Assembly (NCBI GenBank): GCA_016292255.1
Contig: JAEEZZ010000010.1
Span: 1 to 46,282 of the forward strand
Direction: 5' to 3'
DNA from: Oscillospiraceae bacterium
Lineage (GTDB): Bacteria > Bacillota > Clostridia > Oscillospirales > Oscillospiraceae
Length of the DNA: 46,282 nucleotides
The translations under genes and the position numbers were made by a program. The notes beneath the pieces are model-generated. The model did not search any database, had not been told where the DNA came from, and saw nothing but the letters and a program-made list of their open reading frames with translations. Below, one piece after another: positions 5,785 through 15,900 of the stretch (position 1 is its first letter; the number at the start of each line of letters is the position of its first letter).

Positions 5785-8223
5785 TTGAACGGGACATACG
5801 GACAATGGTATGAGGAATTCAAGGAGTCCATGCATGAGCTCGGCGAGAACGATCTGGCCGGGACAATGGATCGACTGCTTTCTTCAAGTGCGTCCACGAT
5901 CTCCCTGAACCGCAGACTGATGGAAAAGGCCATCGACGTATCCTGGGTCGAGGCCATCGAAAACGGGATGAATCATCTGGACAACTGCGTCCGCAATCCC
6001 GGCCGGACCATCACGGACGTGGAGGAGATCGTGCCCATTGCGCTGTCCAAAAAGGTCACCGTGGAGTCCGTCAAGCACCTGGCGCAGCACACCGATCTGA
6101 TCCAGAGCTACGACAAAAAGAGGGGCACCATCACCCCCTCCAAGCTGCTGAACGTGTACAAGGAGGAGAGCCTGGCCACCTACGAGAACAGGTTCGTCAA
6201 TACCCTCATCGACCGCCTGTACATCTTTATTGTCACCAGATACGAAAGACTTTCCCAGATCTCCAAGGACGAGGAAGTCTTCACCATGGATTTCGACACC
6301 TCCATAGACGACGGCGCCGGCGGCAGTATGCAGATGAAGCTGTCCATCGACGCCAGCAAGAATCTGGAGGCGCGGAACGACCAGGGCCTCACCATCTGGC
6401 AGCGGGTGGAAAAGCTGAAAAAGACCATCGAGGGCTACAAGGGCTCCGAGCTCTGCCAGACCCTGGGCAACAACTACGTCCGCCCGCCCATCATGCGAAC
6501 CAACGCGCTGATGAAAAACGTGGATCTTCGGGCCTGCCTGAGCCTCTGGCAGTATATTCTGAACTACGACAAGTCCGGCTACGAGATCAACGTGGAGGAC
6601 ACTGCGCTGAAGCCGGATGAGGAATACGTGCAGAGCCTCTACAAGGTCATCGCCTGCAACCTGCTGCTGTTCCGCTCCTACACCTCCGGCGACGACGAGG
6701 CCATCACCAAGCTGGGCACCAAGAAGCTGAAAAAGCTGGCCCCGAAGGTGGAGAAGAAGTACGGCAGAGAGCTGCTCACCGGCAATTTCCATATGCACGC
6801 CGACGAGACGGTGGGCTACGTGTCCGAGGACGGTGAACGGATCTTTGTCCGCGCCATACCGGAAAATACGGACGAGATCTTCGAGCAGATCAACCTGGCT
6901 CTGGAGATCGAAAAGAATCTTTACTCCCACAAGGCCGCTCTGCACCAGGCCAAGCTGGAGGCAGAGGAGGAGGCCGAGCGCCGCCGTATCGAGCGCGAGG
7001 AGCGCCTGGAGGAGAAGCGCAGGATCGAAGAGGCCAAGCGGGAGGAACGGGAGCGGGTCAGGCGCGAAAAGGAAGAGGAACGCAAGCGCATCCAGGAAAT
7101 GCTGGAGCGGCGCAAGGCGGAGATCAAGGCCGAAGAGGAAGAAAGAGCGCGTAAGGAAGCGGAGCGCCAGGCCAGGCTGGAGGAAGAAAGACGCCTGGAG
7201 GAGGAAGCCCGCAAGAAACGCGAGGAAGAAGAACGGATCGCCGCCGAGCGCGCAAAGATCGCCCAGCAGAACGCCGATATGCGTGCCGAGCTGAGCGCGG
7301 CTGCCGGTGTGGATGTTGCGTCCATCGACCGGGTCAAGAGCGCCGAGGCGACCAATAAGGCGATCCGGGGCGTTACAGGCGAGGAGATCGAGCAGGCCGC
7401 GGCCGCTATGGACGAGGTCATCGCCGCCAGAAACGCCAAGGCCGCCGAAGAAAAGCAGGGCAAGGCCTCCGAGATCGCAGACCGGATCAAGAACAGCGGC
7501 GACAGCATCGACGACGCCGACGCCGCCGAAGGGGAAGACGAGGGAAAGGAAAAGCTCTCCGAGCAGACCATCGCCGACGCCGAGAAGGCCATGGAAGGCG
7601 AGGAGCACGAGGATCCCAGAGTCGTGGCTGCCCGGATCAAGCTGGAGCAGCAGAAACGGGAGAAGCAGCGGAAGGAAGAAGAACGCGCCGCAAGGCTCAA
7701 GGCCGAGCGGGCCGTATACGAGAGCAAGCCCTTCGACGTGATCCGGAAGCAGTACAGCAAGAATCCCTTCTATCTCATCCCGCGGCTGTTCATGCAGCTG
7801 CTGTTCATCCTGTTTGGCTATATCCCGAAGGATACGGACAACCCGGATTACAAGCGGATCCTGGCGGAGCGTGCGGAAAAGAAGCGCGAGGAGGAGCTCA
7901 TCGTCTCCGAACGGGAGAAGATGGAGATCTACTACAGAAAGTATGCTCCCGATACCAAGTACCGTATCCGCAGGTATATTGCAGACGTAAAATTCAAACG
8001 CAAGAAGCGCAAGGAAGCAAAGCAGAATCCCAGGCCGCCGGTGCCCTACACGCCGCCGAAGCGTACCGCAGAGGAGCGGGCAGCCATTACCCGTCAGATG
8101 AAGGCGCTGTACAAGGAGTACCACGTCGGGCCCATCGAGCGCCTGAAGCGCAGACTGAAGGCCATGACAAGGGCCGAAAAGGAACGGCAGCTTAAGCAGG
8201 CACTGGGGGAAAAGGTTGAGTGA
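5785..8223 (+). CDS. DUF2357-like protein with long coiled coil, no visible nuclease
   Basis: The 812-residue N-terminal part (about 40-330) resembles DUF2357 proteins, the McrC-type partners of McrB-like ATPases: VEEIVPIALSKKVTVESVKHLAQH and then YENRFVNTLIDRLYIFI. The C-terminal PD-(D/E)XK nuclease expected in that family is not visible. Instead there is a highly charged Glu/Arg/Lys coiled coil (about 375-495), an Ala-rich acidic region, a second coiled stretch, a hydrophobic segment (about 657-680, FYLIPRLFMQLLFILFGYI) and a very basic C-terminus. The start is uncertain. TTG at 5785 is used because an ATG at 5780 encodes only Met-His before a stop; the next in-frame ATG is 5830. The gene overlaps the second peptidase by 8 bases, implying coupled translation. 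It likely forms a cytoplasmic scaffold with the ATPase (inference). Confidence 0.65.
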   Translation: MNGTYGQWYEEFKESMHELGENDLAGTMDRLLSSSASTISLNRRLMEKAIDVSWVEAIENGMNHLDNCVRNPGRTITDVEEIVPIALSKKVTVESVKHLAQHTDLIQSYDKKRGTITPSKLLNVYKEESLATYENRFVNTLIDRLYIFIVTRYERLSQISKDEEVFTMDFDTSIDDGAGGSMQMKLSIDASKNLEARNDQGLTIWQRVEKLKKTIEGYKGSELCQTLGNNYVRPPIMRTNALMKNVDLRACLSLWQYILNYDKSGYEINVEDTALKPDEEYVQSLYKVIACNLLLFRSYTSGDDEAITKLGTKKLKKLAPKVEKKYGRELLTGNFHMHADETVGYVSEDGERIFVRAIPENTDEIFEQINLALEIEKNLYSHKAALHQAKLEAEEEAERRRIEREERLEEKRRIEEAKREERERVRREKEEERKRIQEMLERRKAEIKAEEEERARKEAERQARLEEERRLEEEARKKREEEERIAAERAKIAQQNADMRAELSAAAGVDVASIDRVKSAEATNKAIRGVTGEEIEQAAAAMDEVIAARNAKAAEEKQGKASEIADRIKNSGDSIDDADAAEGEDEGKEKLSEQTIADAEKAMEGEEHEDPRVVAARIKLEQQKREKQRKEEERAARLKAERAVYESKPFDVIRKQYSKNPFYLIPRLFMQLLFILFGYIPKDTDNPDYKRILAERAEKKREEELIVSEREKMEIYYRKYAPDTKYRIRRYIADVKFKRKKRKEAKQNPRPPVPYTPPKRTAEERAAITRQMKALYKEYHVGPIERLKRRLKAMTRAEKERQLKQALGEKVE

Positions 8224-8908
8224 TCAGAAAATGAACGGGAAAGAGTCCCGCAATGGCCGCCTTCGCAGGATCCTGGACGGAGCCGTAACGGTTCTGCTGG
8301 TCCTTGCGGCAGCGCTGCTGGTCTATGTGATGATCTCGGCGACGAAGGGCGACATCGTGAACATATTCGGCAGATCCGTGCTCAAGGTGCTCACCGGCAG
8401 CATGGAGCCCACCATCCTCACGGATGACTACATCATCATAGACAGGAACGCCACGTCGGATCTCCGGGAGGGCGACATCATCAGCTACTACAGCAAAGAC
8501 CCGCAGATCGCGGGGATGGTGGTCACGCACCGCATCGTCGGGATCCTGGACGACGGCAGATATCTGACCCGCGGCGACGCCAACACCGTCAACGACGCAC
8601 CGGTCTCCGAGGAGCAGATCATCGGCCGCTACGTGGGCAAGGACAGGCTCCTCAGACTCGCGGCCTCCTTCGGCAGCGTCCGGAAGCTCATCCTGCTGGG
8701 CGTTCTGATCCTGATCTTCGCCACCTCCGTTTTTGAGCTCAAAAGCATCGCCGTGCTCTGGAAGAGCGCCAAGGATGAACAGAGCGAACGGCGCCTGGCG
8801 CAGCAGAAGGAAGCGGAGGCGCACATCGAGGAGCTGAAGCGGCAGGCCGTGGAGGAATACCTGCGGAACAACAAGCAGGAGGACGGAGCAGGCGATCGAG
8901 ATGAATAA
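8216..8908 (+). CDS. SipW-type signal peptidase I (second copy)
   Basis: The 230-residue protein has the same architecture as the first peptidase: an N-terminal membrane segment (about 21-43), TGSMEPT with Ser62, THR with His105, RGD with Asp121, a second membrane segment (about 158-180) and a cytoplasmic tail with EELKRQAVEEYL. The rest of the sequence is clearly diverged, so this is an old duplication rather than a recent copy. The TTG start at 8216 overlaps the end of the upstream gene and follows a GGGGG-AAAAGG ribosome site; ATG 8231 is the alternative. It may cleave a different subset of substrates from the first enzyme, or the two may form a hetero-complex; neither can be decided from sequence. 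Confidence 0.88.
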   Translation: MSDQKMNGKESRNGRLRRILDGAVTVLLVLAAALLVYVMISATKGDIVNIFGRSVLKVLTGSMEPTILTDDYIIIDRNATSDLREGDIISYYSKDPQIAGMVVTHRIVGILDDGRYLTRGDANTVNDAPVSEEQIIGRYVGKDRLLRLAASFGSVRKLILLGVLILIFATSVFELKSIAVLWKSAKDEQSERRLAQQKEAEAHIEELKRQAVEEYLRNNKQEDGAGDRDE

Positions 8909-9413
8909 AACGAAAAAACCAAGCGATGCGAAGGGCATGATCGAGTATACCTACCGGGATATGGGGCAGGAATACCTGATGAAGCGCAAGACCGTGCGCG
9001 CAGTGGTCATCGCCATCCTGACCGCGCTGGCGCTGGTGGTCTTCATTGCCCTCTATGTGGACGAGTGCAAAATCGTCCGGGAGACCTATCACGAGCAGTA
9101 CACCATCATGCTCCGGCAGGTGCTGGAGGACATCGACAGCTACCAGAACGCTGAGGGCGACCTGGAATTTCGCTACCGCCGTCTGACAGCGGATATGAAC
9201 ACCGCAGCCTCCTTCCTCTTCCTGCTGGACGAGATGGAGGAGGAGCAAAAGGCCATACAGGAGCTGTACACCGTCGTCCTCCGCTACCCGGTGCAGACCG
9301 CGGAAGGGCTGGAGGAGATCAAGACCGCTCTGAACGACATCCTGGCAAACTTAGACAAAGGCTATGACGAGGTGAGAAGCTTCGTCGACGGAATTGACAA
9401 GAAGGGGTATTAG
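8901..9413 (+). CDS. Small single-pass membrane protein of the operon
   Basis: The 170-residue protein has a cytoplasmic N-terminus of about 32 residues, one membrane segment (about 33-53, VVIAILTALALVVFIALYV) and an acidic helical remainder with heptad-like spacing. No family is recognised. Its ATG overlaps the peptidase stop region by 8 bases, so expression is probably coupled to the second peptidase. The size and topology suit a peptidase partner or a spacer between the membrane enzymes and the assembled polymer, but that is inference. Confidence 0.7.
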   Translation: MNKTKKPSDAKGMIEYTYRDMGQEYLMKRKTVRAVVIAILTALALVVFIALYVDECKIVRETYHEQYTIMLRQVLEDIDSYQNAEGDLEFRYRRLTADMNTAASFLFLLDEMEEEQKAIQELYTVVLRYPVQTAEGLEEIKTALNDILANLDKGYDEVRSFVDGIDKKGY

Positions 9414-9415
9414 CT

Positions 9416-9643
9416 ATGAGCGAAAAGAGCAAGCTGAAAAAAGAGATCGAGACCTGCAAAAAGACCATCGTGGAGATCGAGCGCAGGCGTTCACGTTCCC
9501 AGTCCGCCCTTGTTCAGGCCATTCTTCTTCAGGAGGAACCCAATGACGCGGACGTTGAGTGGTTCAATAAGTACACGGGCGAGATCACTGCCTGCAGAAA
9601 CCATATGCTGGAGCTGCAGAAGAAGCTGAATTCTCTGGGCTGA
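9416..9643 (+). CDS. Small soluble coiled-coil protein
   Basis: The 75-residue product is almost wholly helical and charged: KSKLKKEIETCKKTIVEIERRRSR at the start and HMLELQKKLNSL at the end. It has no signal or membrane segment. It starts two bases after the preceding stop and is preceded by an AAGGGG site. The position and codon use match the operon, so I take it as a real gene. It could be a coiled-coil adaptor for the DUF2357-like protein. No known family is recognised. Confidence 0.65.
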   Translation: MSEKSKLKKEIETCKKTIVEIERRRSRSQSALVQAILLQEEPNDADVEWFNKYTGEITACRNHMLELQKKLNSLG

Positions 9644-9695
9644 TCGGCCGAGCAGCGCCGACGCACAGCCGCGGCCGCGAAAGGAGGGTGCCGTT

Positions 9696-10829
9696 GTGGA
9701 AGTGAAAAAAGTGAATCATGTCCGCCCCAGCGGCACCGTGGAGAAGTTGGAGCAGAAACAGTCTCAGTCCAAAAAAAACGCTGAGGAGTTCAAGCGCGTC
9801 TACCTGGTGAAGCTCCTGACCCTGCTGGCCCTGGCAGGCTTCCTGATCACCTTCACCACCATCGCCTGGTTCACCATGAATAAGGAGACAGGAACCGGCG
9901 GAATGGGGGTGTTGGCGGCAAGCGACCTCTTCTCCGTAGAGGCTGTGAGCGCACCCGGATATCATGTCGGAATATATGACGACAGTACCAAAAGCGGCAC
10001 TTACGTAAGAGACGTCCTATTCGACAGATCCGGAAAAAACATGGACGTCATTACGTGGACGATCACAGACGATGTGGCAGTGACGGATGCAAGCGGTACG
10101 ACAACTGTTACCAAGGGGAAGAATATCGGAAATGGCCCTGCACAGGGGTTTGAAGGCGGGATTAACCCCGGATCATCTGGAGAGATCCAGTTCGTCGTCA
10201 GACCGAACCGCCCTGTCGATACGCGTTTTACATTTTACGTTTATGCATATACCGGAGGCTATGATGAACACGGCGACCTGGATAAGACGAGAATTCAGCT
10301 TGTGGGGTCGGATTCATCTCCGGATAGCCTTATCGCGCAAAAGCTTCTGAACGGGCACATTCTTCTCTTTTCCGAGCAAGACAGTAACGGAAAATACAGC
10401 GGATTGATTTCATCGGATTCCGACTTTTATAGGCTGATGGAAGAATCTTATTCGACGCAAACGACGGTGAGTATCTACTGGGTGTGGCCGGAAACGCTGG
10501 CAGAAATCATTCTTGATGATAATACGCAGGAACATGCGAGGAATCTGAGGGGAAAAAGGAGTCTATGCAGCGCCGAAGCGCGGGGAGAAATAATCGGATT
10601 GTTTAAGACTAACCCGAGCTGGTTCCTGTTAAACCCTGAAAACGGCAGCTATGATTGGTCCGGGACTTTTAACAGTAATGTGTCAGATGCGGATATAGTT
10701 AACGTGATCAATACAAATTACGCGTTATACAGTTCATACTACAATGAAGCGGATCAGTGCATCGGAACATATATATCCTATATTTTGCTGGACATGAGTG
10801 CAGAAGGTACTGCCAGCGCAGGCTCATAA
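9696..10829 (+). CDS. SipW-substrate-like surface protein
   Basis: The 377-residue precursor has a charged cytoplasmic N-terminus (about 35 residues), a membrane segment and then TIAWFTMNKETGTGGMGVLA, the same processing-type motif as the protein at 189-1259. The mature part is beta-rich and includes VSIYWVWPETL, a strand pattern common in BsaA-like SipW-dependent matrix proteins. The GTG start at 9696 is set by AAGGAGGG 7 bases upstream. It opens the substrate half of the operon, directly after the peptidase and ATPase genes. It is probably a structural subunit released by one of the two peptidases; subunit order in a fibre is unknown. Confidence 0.75.
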   Translation: MEVKKVNHVRPSGTVEKLEQKQSQSKKNAEEFKRVYLVKLLTLLALAGFLITFTTIAWFTMNKETGTGGMGVLAASDLFSVEAVSAPGYHVGIYDDSTKSGTYVRDVLFDRSGKNMDVITWTITDDVAVTDASGTTTVTKGKNIGNGPAQGFEGGINPGSSGEIQFVVRPNRPVDTRFTFYVYAYTGGYDEHGDLDKTRIQLVGSDSSPDSLIAQKLLNGHILLFSEQDSNGKYSGLISSDSDFYRLMEESYSTQTTVSIYWVWPETLAEIILDDNTQEHARNLRGKRSLCSAEARGEIIGLFKTNPSWFLLNPENGSYDWSGTFNSNVSDADIVNVINTNYALYSSYYNEADQCIGTYISYILLDMSAEGTASAGS

Positions 10830-10875
10830 ATGCCTTGACGGCTCTCGTCCTCTTTGTAAGGTGGTGAGGATCGCT

Positions 10876-11787
10876 GTGAAAGAAAAGGATATTGCAAAAT
10901 TGAATACCGAGGATGCTTCTGATACAGTGATCGCTGAAACGCCTTCAAAGAGACAAAGAAGGAAGAATTATTACAGAATTCAAAAGATCCAGCTTTTCCT
11001 GGCGGCGCTGTTTACAGCTTCCATCATTGTGATCGCTCCCTCGTTGGCGTGGTTTTCATATCAAAAAGAGATGGCCGTTTCAACAAAAATCAATTCCCCG
11101 GCCACGCTTGAAATCAAATCCGGCGGACACGCGGGTGCGGAGCAGGATATTATCAACTTTGAATTGTCGGACATTGATACGGAGAGCAAATCGTACCCTC
11201 ATTATGAGGAGAGCGGAACGACATACTATTACAAGGATTACGTTTTCTGCGTAAAAGGAAAGGCAATCTCCGCCTACGATCTTCAGATTGCCCATACGAC
11301 AAATATCGCGTTTAAGTATCAGGTGTTCCGGGCAATTCAAGACGATACGTACGGTACGATCCAGTATGTCTCAAAGGACAAGAGTGTAACGCAGATGTAC
11401 CGTCTTGCCAGGGTTAAGCTGGATGTTTCGGGCAATGTTGTTACGCAGGACAGTGCGGTTGTTTATGAAGATTATTCGACGCCGATTGACGGAAGATACA
11501 TCAACAACGCGAATTCGGACGGCAGAACGCTTGCAAACAGCAGCTTGACTGCCAGAAGCTATGATACGGATACGGACACATATCAGGTGTTTGCGAATCC
11601 GGTGTACTGGCTGAAAAGGGATATTCCTGTCTACACAGAGGAGAAGACTGATGACGGCTTTACCCATTCCTATGTCTTAAGAATCAGCTGGGTCATGAAG
11701 AGCAATAACGATGATGTAAACGATCTTGATGTTGTTCAGAACAACAAGGAAACGGATATGATATACATCACGGCTGCCGTGCATTAA
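10876..11787 (+). CDS. SipW-substrate-like surface protein
   Basis: The 303-residue precursor begins with an unusually long charged N-terminus (about 40 residues, rich in Lys/Arg/Glu), then a membrane segment and PSLAWFSYQKEMAVSTKI, a variant of the AWFTMNKE processing motif. The mature domain contains many Tyr/Thr/Asp residues and LRISWVMKSNNDD near the end, parallel to the WVW strand of the protein before it. The GTG at 10876 is preferred because GGTGAGG lies 6 bases upstream. The longer frame would start inside the preceding gene without a ribosome site. It is probably another subunit of the same surface structure. Confidence 0.75.
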   Translation: MKEKDIAKLNTEDASDTVIAETPSKRQRRKNYYRIQKIQLFLAALFTASIIVIAPSLAWFSYQKEMAVSTKINSPATLEIKSGGHAGAEQDIINFELSDIDTESKSYPHYEESGTTYYYKDYVFCVKGKAISAYDLQIAHTTNIAFKYQVFRAIQDDTYGTIQYVSKDKSVTQMYRLARVKLDVSGNVVTQDSAVVYEDYSTPIDGRYINNANSDGRTLANSSLTARSYDTDTDTYQVFANPVYWLKRDIPVYTEEKTDDGFTHSYVLRISWVMKSNNDDVNDLDVVQNNKETDMIYITAAVH

Positions 11788-11840
11788 GCGTTTGACGGCG
11801 AGCTTTATCAGGTTTCGAAATCATCAGAAAGGAGTAAGCC

Positions 11841-12971
11841 ATGAAAGGTTTTAGAAAACTGAAGAAGGCGGCCAAAAGGGCCGGCGTTACATGGGTTACT
11901 GCCTGGATGGTTGTCGCCGCTTTGATTTTGACAGGCCTTATTGGTTACGCCTCATATACAGGCGTCACCATGGTAAAAAGAGTCGTTTCAACGAAATCGG
12001 GAGCGGGCCTCCTGTTCTCGTCTAACTATATGACGACCGGAACACTGACCTCGATTGAATACGGCAATTACAGCGATTATCTGGATGGCCAGGGCAATCC
12101 GCTTTCCACAAATCCCACCTACACAATGAATGTGTGCAACTATTCCCAGGGAGATAAAGCCACGTGGTATACCTCCGGCAACATCAGCTATACGGTGACG
12201 GCGGAGCTGCTGCTGAACGAAAGATACACGGCGGAGGAAGCAGCAGCGCTTGGAAATAATGCGCTTGCGGGGCAGTACAAGTCCCCCGAGGCGGCAGATC
12301 TTACGGGGAAGACGTTTGGCATCAAGTATTCCTCCGATTCATCCTTTCAATATTTTTCAGGCAGTTGGCTCAGCATCACGCTTCCGGCATCGGGAACCTA
12401 CACGCTGAACAAAAGCGCCGCAAGCGCGGATGCTTTTACCATACTGATGGATAAGAGCGAGCTTCTGAGCAACGCGCCGAATTTCTGGATCCGGTTAACA
12501 GCGACGCCGACGTCTGTGGCGGGCGGTGAGGTTGAAGTGATAAACGGATATTTGGGTCTTTGCAAAAATGCCTCTGGTGACGTCAACTGGACAGGCGTGA
12601 TCGGCGACGAGGATTATACGACAAAGGACTATGACGCCTATAACTATATCATCTCCGGAAACGGTACGGGGACGTTCTATTTTGCGTGGGACGACGATAA
12701 GGTGAAGCCGAACGAATTTGCCTTGCTGAATTACGGGAGCGGAACAACGCCTCTTGCAACAGCAGAAATGAGCAATTGGAGCGGGTTCAATCAGTACCCC
12801 TCCGGTCCTGCATCGGTAACAGGAGGAGACACCTGGAAATACCTGACGATTACAGTGGATTCCTCTGAGCTGGCAAGATACGAATTCCAGCTGTACAAAA
12901 CAGACGGAACGGATTACAGCAGCGTGATTGCGGGTTATGTGGACTATAAATTTGTGGCGGACGGAGAATAA
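11841..12971 (+). CDS. Secreted or membrane-anchored surface protein
   Basis: The 376-residue precursor has a basic N-terminus (KLKKAAKRAG), one hydrophobic segment (about 18-40) and a Thr/Ser/Tyr/Gly-rich beta-type mature region. The processing motif is degenerate: YASYTGVTMVKR in place of AWFTMNKE. It may use a different cleavage or remain anchored. AAAGGAG lies 8 bases before the ATG. It is 15 bases upstream of the giant repeat protein and has similar base use, so it may serve as its dedicated anchor or cap. No named domain is recognised. Confidence 0.7.
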   Translation: MKGFRKLKKAAKRAGVTWVTAWMVVAALILTGLIGYASYTGVTMVKRVVSTKSGAGLLFSSNYMTTGTLTSIEYGNYSDYLDGQGNPLSTNPTYTMNVCNYSQGDKATWYTSGNISYTVTAELLLNERYTAEEAAALGNNALAGQYKSPEAADLTGKTFGIKYSSDSSFQYFSGSWLSITLPASGTYTLNKSAASADAFTILMDKSELLSNAPNFWIRLTATPTSVAGGEVEVINGYLGLCKNASGDVNWTGVIGDEDYTTKDYDAYNYIISGNGTGTFYFAWDDDKVKPNEFALLNYGSGTTPLATAEMSNWSGFNQYPSGPASVTGGDTWKYLTITVDSSELARYEFQLYKTDGTDYSSVIAGYVDYKFVADGE

Positions 12972-12986
12972 GAAGCCGGTGATACT

Positions 12987-15900
12987 ATGAAGAAGATACT
13001 GAAGGAATGCAGAAAAAAGAATATTGGGAGAAGGGTTATCAACATCGTGCTGGTGATAGCTCTGCTTCTTGGCGTGCTTCCCCTTGACTTGATCGTACCG
13101 AAGCTGAGCGGGCTGATCACCATGACGGTTCACGCGGAGCCGGCAAATTCGAGAAAAGCGCAGCTGACGTTTAATGACCTGAATGATTTCGTTTACTACT
13201 CGATCGATTATCAAAGCCACGCGGAATCATACAGCGAGGATGAGATTACTCTGACCATCAATTCCGGTGAATACCATACCCTTTCCGAAAGCTTCCAAAG
13301 CCTTGGCACGGAACAATGGCCGTTCAACGGAAAGATCTACATTACTGCAACCTACGGGGATGGGTGGTATTTTAATACCGATAAACCGCTGTTTGCGTAT
13401 GTGACGGATTCTGTTACCATCAACTACTCCATTGCGGAGTATAATACAGTGCCTGTTCCGATTGAGATCCGGAGAAAATTCGTCGATTCCACCAGCTCTG
13501 TTGCCCTCAGCCCGCTGTTTGCAAGCCATGTTACACACGGCACAGGCGGTGCGACCTGGAGCATCCAGGCAGCGCCCTATGTGGATTCGCAGGAAAACGT
13601 GAATACCTATAACTATTCCGGCCTGATCGGAAGCATGGAAAACGGTGCGCAGGTTTCCGTAAGCTTTGCAAACGACTCCTATTATGCCGCGCAGAGCATC
13701 TATTCCAACATCCAGGGCCCGGGGGATATCGGCCTGATTTGCGGAACCATGGAGCAGGGCTCGCGGATTGATCTGACCCTCTCAGGGACAAATACCTTCT
13801 GCAATATCGAATCAAGCACCTCCGGAAATGCCGGCGGATTAGTGGGTACCATGAATGCGGGCTCTGTTCTGAACATCCAGAGCATCAGTTATGTCCCGAA
13901 CAACAACAGAAGCGTAAAGGCAGTAAGCGGCTATGCGGGCGGCCTGGTGGGTTACAGCGCCGGCGGCTCCGTTGTGACTTCCGCCAGCACAAGCATTCGC
14001 GGCACGGTGGAGGGTACCACCGGCGCGGGCGGCCTGTATGGGTATTACAGCAATCCTGCAACGGTCAGCGGCGAGACCCAGACGCCCCAGGATGTGACAT
14101 TTGATCTGGCAAACTTCGATGTTGACTGCACCGTGAAGGCAAATGCCGCGGGCGGTCTTTTCGGCATGCTCAGCAGCACGGCAAATGTTACCGTTGACGG
14201 CAATGCCGCCGGGGCAAACGAAATCACAGTGACCGGGAATTCGGTGACGAGCTTCGGCGGGATTGCCGGAAGCTACCAGGCGAGCAATTTAGCAAACAGC
14301 TTCCGGGTCGATACGGTGACGGCCAATACCTCCGCTTCCTTGACAGGCACCAGCTATTACGGCGGTGTTTGCGGGCAGATTGCGGGGGAGAATCAGCCTG
14401 CCTATATCCAAGTATCTTCTCTGACGCACAAGTCCTCCGCGGGCTATGACGGAGCAACCGCCTTCGGCGGCGTGGTGGGCAACGCAGGGACGGCAGGCAG
14501 TATGCTGGATGTTGGGAGCGTAACCATCGAGACCGGTGTTACGGGTGAGGCAGCCAACGGATCAGCCTATAAGGGCGGAGGTATCGTAGGTGTGCTGACA
14601 GATGGTGTTCTTCGCCTGAGCGGAACGACCAATCTTACTAAGGCGCCTGCAACTCCTGCAACAGCAGAATATAAAGAGAGCGGCCAGCTCGTGGGTATTC
14701 GTACGAATTCTCTTGTATATGCGATAGGAAGCGGAGCTTCCGGCTCTGACTGGGAGTTCAAACGCTCGACGATACTGGTCAATGCCGACGATATCGCAAC
14801 CTGGGGCAGCGTGATTCGGATCAGCAATGCGGAAACCGACGTCTTGACCTTTGATTCCTCTGCGCATACGGTTACCGTCAAGGCGCCTGTTACGACGATG
14901 ACAAGTGCCGCCGATTACACAAAAACCGCGCTGAATATGCAGCTCAATTCCGGGGATAAGGGTGCGTTGAAGTTTGCCGACAGCACAAACACAAAGGCTG
15001 CCCTTTTAAACACGAATCTGTCCTTCTCGGGAACGATCAATCTGTCCGGTACCGGAAACATCGGCCTGACGCGTGACGATTACAAGGATGATAAAAACGA
15101 GATCGGAACGTACACGAAAACGATCAGCGGCGGTACGGTAAATCTTGCAATCGGTGAACGGTATGGGTATGGCTCGCCTTCAACCGGCGTCGGCAGAGGC
15201 GATATTGTCGCGCACCGCTATAACGGCCTGATCGCGCGCACCGGTACGGGTGCGGCAGTCAGTGGCCTGACGATCGACGGTACGATGAACGTCAATGCAA
15301 CGATTGGCGGAACGCTCGTCGGCGGTGCCGTGGCAGCGGCAGAAAAAGGCGTCACGCTGACAAACGTGACTGCGCAGGAAAGCATCAACTTCAATAAAAT
15401 CAGCGGGTCAAGTCACGTTGTGGGCGGTATGGTCGCTGATGTATCTGGTGGAAATACCGGCATCAGCGGAGGCACGGCAAAGCCAACGATTACGCCCACG
15501 GGCGGGATTGGAAATATTCCGATTGGCGGCGCGATTGGAAAAATCACCAATACCGGTAAAACGATTACTGTAAGCTCGCTTACAGTAGCAGCTATTATTA
15601 ACGCTTCTGGAGCTTCAGGTACAGACGTGTCCTGCGTTGGCTTTATTTCCGAAATATCCGGCGGTACGATGAGCTTGACCGGTGTGACAGTCAACGGAAC
15701 GGAATTAACGAACTGTGCCAGCGGTGAAGGAAGCCATTCCGGCGGCTTTTTAGGGATGGAGTGGCTCGGAACCGACGTTAACTTCACGAACAATAATGGA
15801 GTCATTCTGTCTGGAACAAATACCCTTGCTACAAGCGCAAAGTTTGCGGCAGGGCTTGTTCAGTGTGCGACCGGCCACTGGACGGTACCTGAAAAGGGAA

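Noticed and set aside
5884-8124. 746-residue open frame on the minus strand
   Set aside because: It is a shadow of the GC-rich, Glu/Arg-repetitive DUF2357-like gene; low complexity, no ribosome site and no domain.
4164-8223. McrBC-type restriction system
   Set aside because: No visible nuclease catalytic residues in the partner, membrane anchor on the ATPase and a setting among secretion genes.
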